Assembly (NCBI GenBank): GCA_003557585.1
Contig: PWOE01000094.1
Span: forward strand, 1 to 8,050
Reading direction: 5' to 3'
DNA length: 8,050 bases
Origin: Candidatus Nealsoniibacteriota bacterium
GTDB taxonomy: Bacteria > Patescibacteriota > Minisyncoccia > Minisyncoccales > CSSED10-335
In this document: piece by piece, positions 1-6,544 of the stretch
Layout of the letters: each line of letters begins with the position of its first letter
How positions within the stretch are numbered: position 1 is the first letter of the stretch
The notes under the pieces: generated by a model
The model's database searches: none
Told to the model about the DNA's origin: nothing
The model's input: the letters and a program-made list of their open reading frames with translations, nothing else
Translations under genes and position numbers: made by a program

Positions 1-32
1 AGGTTACAGGCTATGATTCAAGACCAATCTAA
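1..32 (+). CDS. C-terminal end of an unidentified upstream gene (partial)
   Basis: Read from base 3, the frame gives the nine residues VTGYDSRPI and then TAA at 30-32. The stop lies directly against a GC-rich hairpin with a T-rich tail, the usual arrangement at the end of a bacterial gene, and this is the main reason for choosing this frame. The frame starting at base 1 stays open to a TGA at 154-156, but it reads straight through the hairpin and looks less natural. Too little is present to name a product. Confidence 0.4.
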   Translation, partial: VTGYDSRPI

Positions 33-58
33 GAGCGACACAAGCGTCGCTCCTTTTC
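33..58 (+). terminator. Intrinsic terminator of the upstream gene
   Basis: GAGCGAC (33-39) pairs perfectly with GTCGCTC (46-52) around a 6-base loop. A T-rich tract, CTTTTCATTTT, follows, interrupted by CA. The stem begins on the base after the TAA at 30-32. On the opposite strand the hairpin is not followed by a T run, so it should work for plus-strand transcription only. Confidence 0.6.
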
Positions 59-145
59 ATTTTCTAACAAAGAGAACTAAAAGCATCTTTCCCAAAAGGC
101 GCTTTATTGATAAGATTAAACAGTTAATAATAGGTTTAGTTTTAA

Positions 146-294
146 GAATCGTATGAAGAGGCCTTAAAAGAGGCTAAAAAGATAGCTATTGATAACGTGC
201 GATGACGATAACCCTGGATATATACGCATTTGAGAAGAATGGTGGTCAATTGGAAGCTATAACAGAGGGAATTCCCAAAGAGAGGCGAATTTAG
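146..294 (+). pseudogene. Possible decayed gene remnant in the 300-base gap before the exchanger
   Basis: The stretch 59-360 has no intact gene. Two short segments look like protein-coding sequence in different frames. At 146-205 the frame reads ESYEEALKEAKKIAIDNVR and then TGA. At 202-294 another frame reads a 30-residue peptide containing YAFEKNGGQLEAITEGIPKE and then TAG. One frameshift near 190-205 would join them. I do not recognise the product, and peptides this short can arise by chance. It may instead be plain intergenic sequence. Confidence 0.2.
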
Positions 295-306
295 AAAACA
301 GAAAGA

Positions 307-334
307 TTGTCAGTCGATTTTTTTGTGGTAACAT
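307..334 (+). promoter_or_regulatory. Candidate promoter for the cation exchanger gene
   Basis: TTGTCA (307-312, five of six to TTGACA) is followed after 16 bases by TAACAT (329-334, four of six to TATAAT). Transcription would start near 341, leaving a leader of about 20 bases. A TATAAG at 334-339 and a TAATAT at 351-356 are alternative -10 elements. The latter would place the transcript start at or very near the ATG. Confidence 0.35.
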
Positions 335-360
335 ATAAGTAACAGTTAATTAATATTAAA

Positions 361-1359
361 ATGGCTTTTATTATATTTGCTATATCTCTAGTTTTTCTGG
401 TCTTGGGTGCCGACTGGTTTCTAAGGGGGGCTGAAAAGATGGGGCTTGCCCTTGGCCTGTCTCCATTTATTGTTGGAGTAACTATTGTCGCCTTTGGAAC
501 ATCTTTCCCGGAACTCTTCACAGCCATAAGTGCTGTTTTGGCAGGAGCGACAGAGATGGTTGTCGCTAACGCTGTAGGTTCAAACATTGCCAACATTCTA
601 TTGGTTGTTGGCGCTTCAGCTGTTGTCGGTGGCAAATTAGTTGTTACCAAAAATCTGATCGATGTTGATCTTCCTCTACTGATGATAGGAACGGTCATAC
701 TGATAGGAGTTGTCTTTCCATGGATGGGGGAGGACCCAATATTGGTAACAAGACCAGAATCGATTATTCTTGTCTTAACCTATGTCGCCTATCTCTTTTA
801 TGGAATCTTTCATAAAGAAGAAGAGAAGGAGAAGATAGACAAGAAGCTTCCGACAAGGAAAGAGAGAAGAAAGCATATAGTAGAGACAATCGATTTAGAA
901 AAGAGACCCAAGATCCTTCTTATCGACTGGTTCTATCTCATAGTAGGAGGAGTTGCTTTAACTTTTAGTGCCAAATATCTAGTTGAGTCAGTTATCTCGA
1001 TCTCTGAGATATTGAATATTGGAGTTGGAGTTATCTCTATTCTAGCAGTTGCCTTGGGTACATCGTTGCCTGAATTGGTCGTTTCAATCAAGGCAGCCTT
1101 TAATCATAAACCAGAGGTTGCTCTGGGTAATGTTTTTGGTTCAAATGTTTTTAACTCTTTTATAGTAATAGGAATTCCTGGACTTTTAACGGATATAAAA
1201 TTAGATGAACCGACATTCGCGATTGGTTTGCCAATAATGTTCTTGGCAACACTTCTTTTCGTTATCTCAGGAATCTCACGCAGAATTCATAATTGGGAAG
1301 GAATATTCTATCTCTCCCTCTATGTAATCTTTACTGGCAAGATTCTTGGGCTTTTTTAA
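361..1359 (+). CDS. CaCA-family sodium/calcium exchanger-like membrane protein (YrbG/CaxA type)
   Basis: This is an integral membrane antiporter that, by family, exchanges Ca2+ (or another cation) for Na+ or H+ across the cytoplasmic membrane. The 332-residue protein shows both diagnostic alpha repeats: GTSFPE at residues 46-51 with GSN at 73-75, and GTSLPE at 233-238 with GSN at 260-262. The conserved acidic residues E51 and E238 would bind cation. Hydrophobic helices flank each repeat. Between the halves, about residues 150-185 form a strongly charged, presumably cytoplasmic loop. Length is normal for bacterial YrbG-type proteins. ATG at 361 fits the hydrophobic N-terminus, although no Shine-Dalgarno sequence precedes it. 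An 80-base AT-rich gap separates it from the ferredoxin gene, so co-transcription is uncertain. Ion specificity cannot be read from sequence. Confidence 0.9.
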   Translation: MAFIIFAISLVFLVLGADWFLRGAEKMGLALGLSPFIVGVTIVAFGTSFPELFTAISAVLAGATEMVVANAVGSNIANILLVVGASAVVGGKLVVTKNLIDVDLPLLMIGTVILIGVVFPWMGEDPILVTRPESIILVLTYVAYLFYGIFHKEEEKEKIDKKLPTRKERRKHIVETIDLEKRPKILLIDWFYLIVGGVALTFSAKYLVESVISISEILNIGVGVISILAVALGTSLPELVVSIKAAFNHKPEVALGNVFGSNVFNSFIVIGIPGLLTDIKLDEPTFAIGLPIMFLATLLFVISGISRRIHNWEGIFYLSLYVIFTGKILGLF

Positions 1360-1439
1360 ATAAGACTCTCTGCCTTGATTTTTTCTCTTAAATTGCTAAT
1401 CTAGTTATACAGATAATAAATAATATTAAAGATTCAAAT

Positions 1440-1661
1440 ATGAATAAAGTTATTCAAGAAAGAGATAAATGCATCGGTTGTGGTGCTTGCGCCTCAATGT
1501 GTCCTAAGTTCTGGGAGATGGGGGAAGATGGCAAAGCTAACTTAAAAGGAGCCACCAACGCTGATAATGAAAAGTATGAGTTAGAATTAGAAAACGTAGA
1601 ATGCAACAATGAAGCAGCTGACGCTTGCCCAGTTCAGTGTATCGCTGTTTCTCAAGAATAA
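1440..1661 (+). CDS. Single-cluster [4Fe-4S] ferredoxin
   Basis: A small soluble electron carrier of 73 residues. CIGCGAC supplies C11, C14 and C17, and C63 in ACPVQC is the distal ligand, giving one [4Fe-4S] cluster. C21 and C55 match the positions that form a disulfide in Thermotoga-type monocluster ferredoxins, so a similar disulfide is plausible. The second cluster motif of 2[4Fe-4S] ferredoxins is absent. C67, in CPVQCI where many homologues have GAI or QAI, is an additional cysteine. The stop at 1659-1661 lies 2 bases before the bL25 ATG, so the two genes are probably translated from one message. The redox partner is not encoded here. No Shine-Dalgarno site is visible; the sequence before the ATG is AT-rich. 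Confidence 0.93.
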   Translation: MNKVIQERDKCIGCGACASMCPKFWEMGEDGKANLKGATNADNEKYELELENVECNNEAADACPVQCIAVSQE

Positions 1662-1663
1662 TT

Positions 1664-2317
1664 ATGAAGATACCGTTTAAAAAGAGAGATAAAGCAAAGG
1701 GAATATCAGAAGGATATATCGCTGGAGTTCTTTATGGTCCAGAGATGGATAATGTTGTTTTAGAAGTAGACTCTAAAGAATTTGAGAAATCATATGAAGA
1801 AGTGGGGGAGACATCACTTGTCTCTTTGGAATCAGGTAGCGACAAGTATAAGGCTTTGATTCATGAGATTCAAAAAAATCCTTTAACTGGAAAGATCACT
1901 CATGTAGACTTTTATCAACCAAATCTTAAAGAGAAGACCGAAGTCGCTGTACCACTGGTATTTGAAGGGGAGCCACCTGCCGTTAAAGAGCTTGGTGGAA
2001 CTTTAATTAAAAATATCTTAGAGGTTGATGTTAAAGCGCTACCAGAAGAATTACCCCATGATATCAAGGTAGATGTTACAGGCCTTGTAACCTTTGACGA
2101 TGTCGTTGCTATTAAAGATCTAAAAGTCTCTGACAAAGTTGAGATATTAAAAGATCCAGAAGAAGTTATCGCCTTAGTGACTCCAATTAAAGATATTGAA
2201 GAAGATCTTGAACAGCCAATTGAAGAAGATGTAGAATCAGTAGAAAAGGTAGAGAAAGAAAGGAAATCTGAAGATGAAGAAGGTGACGAAGAAGAAGCTG
2301 AAGAAAAAGATAAATAA
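1664..2317 (+). CDS. rplY: Large-subunit ribosomal protein bL25, CTC/TL5 type
   Basis: This protein binds 5S rRNA in the central protuberance of the 50S subunit. Residues 1 to about 85 are the L25 domain, with VLYGP near the start and the signature KNPLTGKITHVDFYQ at 71-85. Residues about 90-175 are the CTC/TL5 beta domain found in general stress protein CTC and Thermus TL5 (VPLVFEGEPPAVKELGG). Residues about 176-217 form a strongly acidic Glu/Asp-rich tail, absent from the short E. coli protein. I chose ATG 1664 because it begins at a normal L25 N-terminus. The upstream in-frame TTG at 1625 would add 13 unrelated residues overlapping the ferredoxin gene. It lies 2 bases after ferredoxin and 5 bases before the next gene, so translational coupling is likely. 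Confidence 0.92.
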   Translation: MKIPFKKRDKAKGISEGYIAGVLYGPEMDNVVLEVDSKEFEKSYEEVGETSLVSLESGSDKYKALIHEIQKNPLTGKITHVDFYQPNLKEKTEVAVPLVFEGEPPAVKELGGTLIKNILEVDVKALPEELPHDIKVDVTGLVTFDDVVAIKDLKVSDKVEILKDPEEVIALVTPIKDIEEDLEQPIEEDVESVEKVEKERKSEDEEGDEEEAEEKDK

Positions 2318-2322
2318 TATAG

Positions 2323-3699
2323 ATGAAAAAAGAAGTTGTAAAGAAAGTTGTTGTGCTCCTGATTATTATCAGCTTTCTTTTAGTTGGTGGAGCTTCTATC
2401 TTTGCTCAAACAGGCGCTGAGCGAGAAGTTGTTGACTTAGAAACTCAATTAAAGGAGTTGGAAGCCAAGATTGTTGAGTACGAGAAAGATGTCACTAGAA
2501 CTCAAGCAGAAAGAGAGGCCTTGCAGTACGAAGTCAACACCCTAAGAAGAAGAATTGATCAGCTTAACACTCAGATTCGCCAAGCTCAAGCTCAATCTCA
2601 AGCTTTGGCCGGAGAGATTAAAAACACAGAAGTATCTATCAGCGTTACTCTTTTAGAGATAGATGATTTAAGAAACAAGCTTTCAGTTAACTTGAGAGCG
2701 ATACACGAAGAAGATAAAAAATCGATTATTGAGATTCTTGTTTCTGAGAAGGATATAAGTGGCTTCTTTGACAACTCTTTAGCTTTAGAGAGATTATCAA
2801 ATGAGAACAGGAATCTCTTAGGTGAAATTATTACTTTGAAAGTTAATTTAGAAGAAGAGAAAGAATCTTTAGGTTTAGCTAAAGACGAGACAGAGAGAGT
2901 TGCTCGAATTCATGCAGCTCAAGCACAAGAAGCTGAAGCTATCAGAAGAGCTCAAGAATCTTTATTAAAAGAGACTCAAGCTAGAGAAGCAGAGCAGAGA
3001 CAAGAATTAGATTCTTTAAGAGAAGAAGCGGCTAAGATTAGAGCTAGACTCTTTGAGCTTGCTGGAACGCCAACAACCGAAGCACCAACTTTTGGTGAAG
3101 CCTATGAGATAGCTAAATGGGTAGAAGGAATCACTGGAGTAAGGCCAGCCTTCTTGCTAGCAGTTTTACATCAAGAATCAGGCATCGGTAGAAATGTTGG
3201 CCAATGTTATATGAAAGACCCAGTTACAGCTAATGGAATTAATATTCAAAGCGGATCCTTTGTTGGTGCCGTTATGAAGCCGATGGGTCTTCCTGGCAGA
3301 AAAGGAGACGTTGATGATTTTTTAATTATAACCAGAGAATTGGGTCTTGATCCTTTCAACACACCAGTCTCTTGCCCGATTCCATCTGTTGGAGGTTATG
3401 GTGGAGCGATGGGGCCAGCTCAATTTATTCCAACCACTTGGATGAGTTATCGTTCAAGGCTAGCCTCTATCTTGGGACGACCAGCTAATCCTTGGAATGT
3501 TAGAGACGCCTTTTTAGCATCTGGTCTATATCTATCAGACTATGGAGCTAGGGCTCAAACCAGAGATGCTGAATGGTGTGCAGCTCAAGGCTACTTCACA
3601 GGAATTAGATGCAATTCAAATCATACCTTTTATGGCAACAATGTTCTCGCAATTGCCGATAGATTCCAAAGAGATATAGATATCTTGATTAAACACTAA
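2323..3699 (+). CDS. Exported coiled-coil protein with C-terminal lytic transglycosylase domain
   Basis: A probable secreted peptidoglycan-cleaving enzyme of 458 residues. Residues 1 to about 28 form a signal peptide: a KKEVVKK basic start, a hydrophobic core and a likely cut after IFA. Residues about 33-245 are a long coiled coil rich in Glu, Gln, Arg and Ala, resembling the N-terminal region of PcsB/CwlO-type wall hydrolases that are controlled through FtsEX. A short TPTTEAPT linker follows. Residues about 255-458 resemble MltB-like lytic transglycosylases: LHQESGIG with probable catalytic E285, then GAMGPAQFIPTTW at 361-373. The exported domain has four cysteines (C295, C351, C419, C430) that could form two disulfides. 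It starts 5 bases after bL25 and ends at a strong terminator. The substrate and any FtsEX link are inferred. Confidence 0.85.
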   Translation: MKKEVVKKVVVLLIIISFLLVGGASIFAQTGAEREVVDLETQLKELEAKIVEYEKDVTRTQAEREALQYEVNTLRRRIDQLNTQIRQAQAQSQALAGEIKNTEVSISVTLLEIDDLRNKLSVNLRAIHEEDKKSIIEILVSEKDISGFFDNSLALERLSNENRNLLGEIITLKVNLEEEKESLGLAKDETERVARIHAAQAQEAEAIRRAQESLLKETQAREAEQRQELDSLREEAAKIRARLFELAGTPTTEAPTFGEAYEIAKWVEGITGVRPAFLLAVLHQESGIGRNVGQCYMKDPVTANGINIQSGSFVGAVMKPMGLPGRKGDVDDFLIITRELGLDPFNTPVSCPIPSVGGYGGAMGPAQFIPTTWMSYRSRLASILGRPANPWNVRDAFLASGLYLSDYGARAQTRDAEWCAAQGYFTGIRCNSNHTFYGNNVLAIADRFQRDIDILIKH

Positions 3700-3727
3700 A
3701 AAACAGCTCCGAGAAGGAGCTGTTTTT
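3699..3727. terminator. Bidirectional terminator between convergent genes
   Basis: Bases 3699-3710 pair perfectly with 3716-3727 to form a 12-bp stem around the loop GAGAA. The core is ACAGCTCC/GGAGCTGT, flanked by A5 on one side and T5 on the other. Either strand therefore reads as a GC hairpin followed by a U run. It serves the plus-strand transglycosylase gene and the minus-strand prfA gene. The stem includes the last base of the first stop codon and two bases of the prfA stop. Confidence 0.9.
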
Positions 3728-4796
3728 ATAATTCTTCAGATTCTTGTAAATCTTCTATAATAGTGTCTATGTTGCCGGCCAATATAGATTCCATATTGTA
3801 CCAGTTTTTTTTAATCCTATGATCAGTGACTCTGTCTTGTAAGAAATTGTAAGTTCTAATCTTTTCCGATCTATCAGCAGTACCGACTTGTTCATTTCTT
3901 GCTTGCTTGATTTTTGCTTGAGCCTTTTCTCTCTCATTCTCAAGAATCTTGGCTTCAAGAATAGCCATCGCGTTTTCTTTATTCTGTGCTAAGCTTCTTT
4001 CATTTTGAGAGGCGACAACGATATTAGTTGGAATATGGGTAATCCTGACAGCAGTCTCTCTTTTGTTGACATATTGACCACCGGGACCAGATGATTTGTA
4101 GGTATCTACTCTTAAATCAGCAGGATTTATCTTGACGTTGCCTTTTTTAGGCTTCAAGAGAACTGCAATCGAGATAGTTGAAGTGTGAACTCTGCCCTGT
4201 TTCTCTGTTTCAGGAACTCTTTGAACTCTATGGACACCACCCTCATATTTCAAGAAGGAATAGATGTCTCCATCGCCACCAGCCACTTCAAAGACAACTT
4301 CTTTGTAGCCACCGACTTCGTTGCGACTAGCATCAAGGATCTTTGTTTTCCAATTTTTGTTTTGTGCATAACGAGAATACATTCTAAAGAGGTCTTCTGC
4401 GAAGAGAGAAGCTTCATCACCACCAGCACCGGCTCTTATCTCCATGATGACAGCACCTTTCTTGTTTTCTTCTTCGTCTGAATCATTGTCCAGCTTAGAA
4501 ACTAGCTTTTCTAGATTTCCAGTGATCTCTTCTCTTCTCTCTCTTAAATCTTCCAGCTCACCTTCGGCCATACTTAAAAGCTCGGAATCTTCCTCTGATT
4601 CAACGATAGTAAGGCTCTCTTTCTCTTCTTTGTCTATCTTGTCGAGTTCTTCTGATTTATTGATGATCTCCTCAAGCTTTTTCTTTCTCTTTGAGATCTC
4701 TTCAAGCTTTTCCCAATCAGAAATAATCTCAGGGTCAGCGAGCTCTTTTAAGATTTGATTATATTCTTTTTTAATTTCCTCAAGATTAAAACTCAT
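3726..4796 (-). CDS. prfA: Peptide chain release factor 1 (RF1)
   Basis: RF1 reads UAA and UAG in the ribosomal A site and triggers peptide release. The protein has 356 residues, close to E. coli RF1 at 360. An N-terminal helical domain (about 1-110) is followed by the core. PET at 195-197, in RVPETEKQG, matches the PxT stop-codon-reading motif of RF1 rather than the SPF of RF2. GGQ at 239-241, in SSGPGGQYVN, is the catalytic tip that enters the peptidyl-transferase centre. DRVTDHRI near 321 is also characteristic. It is the second gene of a minus-strand pair, 12 bases after rpmE, and ends in a shared terminator. The glutamine methyltransferase gene prmC, often next to prfA in bacteria, is not here. 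No Shine-Dalgarno site precedes the ATG. Confidence 0.96.
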   Translation of the reverse strand: MSFNLEEIKKEYNQILKELADPEIISDWEKLEEISKRKKKLEEIINKSEELDKIDKEEKESLTIVESEEDSELLSMAEGELEDLRERREEITGNLEKLVSKLDNDSDEEENKKGAVIMEIRAGAGGDEASLFAEDLFRMYSRYAQNKNWKTKILDASRNEVGGYKEVVFEVAGGDGDIYSFLKYEGGVHRVQRVPETEKQGRVHTSTISIAVLLKPKKGNVKINPADLRVDTYKSSGPGGQYVNKRETAVRITHIPTNIVVASQNERSLAQNKENAMAILEAKILENEREKAQAKIKQARNEQVGTADRSEKIRTYNFLQDRVTDHRIKKNWYNMESILAGNIDTIIEDLQESEEL

Positions 4797-4808
4797 GACA
4801 AAGAAAAA

Positions 4809-5033
4809 CTATTTCTTTTTTTTGAGCTCTTCTTTTCGTTCAAGCTTCTTCTTGAATCTTTCAACTCTTCCCATAGTATCAATTATCTTTTCCTTGCCAG
4901 TGTAGAAAGGATGACAAGCAGAGCAGATTTCAATTTCAATCTCCTCTTTGGTGGAACCTATAGAAAAAGCGTTACCACAGGCACATTTAACCTTTGCCTT
5001 TGGAAAGTATTTAGGATGTAAATCTTTTTTCAT
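4809..5033 (-). CDS. rpmE: Large-subunit ribosomal protein bL31, zinc-binding form
   Basis: This small protein bridges the 50S central protuberance and the 30S head. From the ATG at 5033 it has 74 residues beginning MKKDLHPKY, the typical bL31 N-terminus, which decides this start. An in-frame ATG at 5045 would add only MQLI. It carries the C+ signature: CACG near residue 12 and CSACHPFYTGK further on. These four cysteines can bind zinc, unlike the cysteine-free paralogue used under zinc limitation. GRVERF is conserved near the end. The protein finishes in an unusually lysine/glutamate-rich tail. It is first in a two-gene unit with prfA; the rpmE-prfA neighbourhood also occurs in Firmicutes. 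An extended -10 promoter lies at 5060-5087. Confidence 0.95.
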   Translation of the reverse strand: MKKDLHPKYFPKAKVKCACGNAFSIGSTKEEIEIEICSACHPFYTGKEKIIDTMGRVERFKKKLERKEELKKKK

Positions 5034-5059
5034 AATTAGTTGCATTTATCAACATGGGT

Positions 5060-5087
5060 ATAATATCAGATTATCTTTAAAAATCAA
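5060..5087 (-). promoter_or_regulatory. Promoter of rpmE-prfA, with extended -10
   Basis: Read on the minus strand, TTGATT (5087-5082) is followed after 16 bases by TATTAT (5065-5060), five of six to the consensus. A TG dinucleotide one base upstream of the -10 makes it an extended -10 element. Transcription should start near 5053, giving a leader of about 20 bases to the bL31 ATG at 5033. Confidence 0.6.
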
Positions 5088-5105
5088 GCAATTGTCACTT
5101 GATTT
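5081..5105. repeat. Inverted repeat holding the two divergent -35 boxes
   Basis: AAATCAAG (5081-5088) and CTTGATTT (5098-5105) are perfect 8-base inverted repeats separated by CAATTGTCA. Each arm contains a TTGATT -35 box pointing outwards, one for rpmE and one for rpsB. The symmetry could simply reflect two back-to-back promoters, or it could also be a binding site for a dimeric regulator. Confidence 0.6.
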
Positions 5106-5127
5106 AATTATTAAATAGTGTTAGATT
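5099..5127 (+). promoter_or_regulatory. Candidate promoter of rpsB-tsf
   Basis: TTGATT (5099-5104) is followed after 17 bases by TAGATT (5122-5127). Each box matches four of six consensus positions and the spacing is ideal. Transcription would start near 5134, only about 6 bases before the first ATG at 5140 and about 27 before the next in-frame ATG at 5161. Confidence 0.45.
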
Positions 5128-5139
5128 ATAGCGCAGATA

Positions 5140-5910
5140 ATGAAATCACATTCAATAAATATGTTAAACACGAAAGAAGACAAAGAGATCCAAACAGCTG
5201 AAGATGAAAAGGTGCTTGAAGAAATGGTTAAGGCCGGCCTTCATTTTGGACACAAAAAAAACAAGAAAAACCCCAAGATGGAACCCTATCTTTTTGGAGT
5301 TAGGAACGGGGTCAACGTTATTGATCTTTACAAAACCAAGGAGATGCTTGATAAGGCTTTAGACTTCCTTTCAAAGTCAGTTTCACAAAACAAGACAGTT
5401 CTCTTGGTTGGTACCAAGGTTCAATTAAAGGCTTTGGTTAAAGAGATTGCTGAAGAGTGTCAGATTCCTTATGTCAACGAAAGGTGGCTCGGAGGAACGA
5501 TAACTAATTTTGATATTATCAAAAAGAGGGTTGATCACTTGAAAGACCTAGAGAAAAAGAGAGAAGAGGGTGAGTTGGAAAAGTATACCAAGAAAGAGAG
5601 ACTTGATATAGACAGAGAGATAGAGGCTTTAAAGATTAAGTTTGATGGTTTAAAGAGCCTTGCCAAAAAGCCAGATATCGTTATAGTTCTTGATATGATT
5701 TACAACGACTTAGCTATTAAAGAAGCTAAAGACAGGGGAGTCAAGGTAATTGCGATTGCCGACACTAACGCTAATCCCGAAGTTGTCGATTATCCTATTC
5801 CAGCTAATTATGATGCTTTACCATCTGTGAAATATATTCTCGAAAGAATTAAAGAGGTTATCGAAAAAGCTAAAATTCAAGCTCAAAAAGAAGAGACAGA
5901 AGAGAAGTAA
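5140..5910 (+). CDS. rpsB: Small-subunit ribosomal protein uS2
   Basis: uS2 sits at the head-platform junction of the 30S subunit. The 256-residue protein contains the family landmarks in order: KAGLHFGH near residue 31, NPKMEPYLFGVRNG (44-57), LLVGTKVQ, ERWLGGTITNF, a charged helical hairpin about residues 127-168, and DTNANPEVVDYPIPANYDA near the end. HFGHKKNKKNPKM departs from the usual HFGHQTRRWNPKM. From ATG 5140 there are about 24 residues before the conserved domain, longer than usual. The in-frame ATG at 5161 would remove seven of these, so the true start is uncertain. It is the first gene of the classical rpsB-tsf pair, with a 52-base gap before tsf. E. coli S2 regulates its own operon, but no such site is evident here. 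Confidence 0.95.
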   Translation: MKSHSINMLNTKEDKEIQTAEDEKVLEEMVKAGLHFGHKKNKKNPKMEPYLFGVRNGVNVIDLYKTKEMLDKALDFLSKSVSQNKTVLLVGTKVQLKALVKEIAEECQIPYVNERWLGGTITNFDIIKKRVDHLKDLEKKREEGELEKYTKKERLDIDREIEALKIKFDGLKSLAKKPDIVIVLDMIYNDLAIKEAKDRGVKVIAIADTNANPEVVDYPIPANYDALPSVKYILERIKEVIEKAKIQAQKEETEEK

Positions 5911-5962
5911 GCAAGGCAAGTAAAGATTATTTCTTTAATTGTTATTTAAATTACTTAAAAAT

Positions 5963-6544
5963 ATGTCAATTGAACTGATCAAGCAATTAAGAGATGAGAC
6001 AGGAGTCTCTTTAAACGAATGCAAAAAAGCGATACAGGAAGCTGATGGTGATTTAGAAAAAGCCAAAGATATATTGAAAAAGAAAGGTCAAGATATCGCA
6101 GCCAAGAAAGCTGGCCGAGAAGCTGGTGAAGGAAGAATCAGCAGCTACATTCACGACAATCAAAAAGTCGGCGTTTTGCTCGACTTACGCTGTGAGTCAG
6201 ACTTTGTCGCCAAGTCAGATGATTTCAAGAATCTTTCCAAAGAGATCACTTTGCAGATTGCAGCCATGGGACCTCAATTCGTTAAGGAGGAGGATATTTC
6301 ACAACAAGATTTAGAAAAAGAGAGAGATTTTCATTTCCAAAAAGCGATAGAGGATGGTAAGCCGGAAGAAGTTGCCAAAAAGATTAGCGATGGCAAGGTT
6401 CAAAGTTTTGCCAAGGACTATTGTCTTCTCTTGCAGCCATGGATAAAGGATAACAAGAAGACGATTGAAGAGTTAATTCAAGAATATGTCGCCAAGATAG
6501 GTGAGAATATAGTGGTAGCACGCTTTACAAGATACGAACTTTAA
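5963..6544 (+). CDS. tsf: Elongation factor Ts, short form
   Basis: EF-Ts recycles EF-Tu by releasing GDP. From ATG 5963 the protein has 193 residues, much shorter than E. coli EF-Ts (283) but close to the single-core Thermus type. The N-terminal UBA-like EF-Tu-binding domain (MSIELIKQLRDETGVSLNECKKAI) occupies about residues 1-40. The nucleotide-exchange motif appears as SDFVA at 79-83, in place of the commoner TDFVA. The C-terminus ends GENIVVARFTRYEL, as expected. I prefer ATG 5963 over the in-frame TTG at 5939, because homologues start at this methionine and the extra eight residues look like AT-rich spacer. The gene follows rpsB and abuts the next gene with no intervening base. Confidence 0.95.
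   Translation: MSIELIKQLRDETGVSLNECKKAIQEADGDLEKAKDILKKKGQDIAAKKAGREAGEGRISSYIHDNQKVGVLLDLRCESDFVAKSDDFKNLSKEITLQIAAMGPQFVKEEDISQQDLEKERDFHFQKAIEDGKPEEVAKKISDGKVQSFAKDYCLLLQPWIKDNKKTIEELIQEYVAKIGENIVVARFTRYEL

Noticed and set aside
291..698. A 135-codon minus-strand frame
   Set aside because: It lies opposite the exchanger gene, whose alpha-repeat motifs are unmistakable on the plus strand. The opposite frame has a low-complexity Thr/Ala/Pro composition.
1337..1357. Possible terminator at the end of the exchanger gene (CAAG-ATT-CTTG then T6)
   Set aside because: The stem is only 4 bp, is separated from the T run by GGC, and lies in coding sequence. It is too weak to call.
1625..1663. N-terminal extension of bL25 from a TTG start
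   Set aside because: The 13 added residues lie within the ferredoxin reading region and do not resemble any L25 start. ATG 1664 is a better start.
4185..5021. Plus-strand frames opposite prfA and rpmE
   Set aside because: They are rich in Ser and Phe, as expected from the reverse complement of Glu/Lys-rich genes, and overlap two firmly identified proteins.
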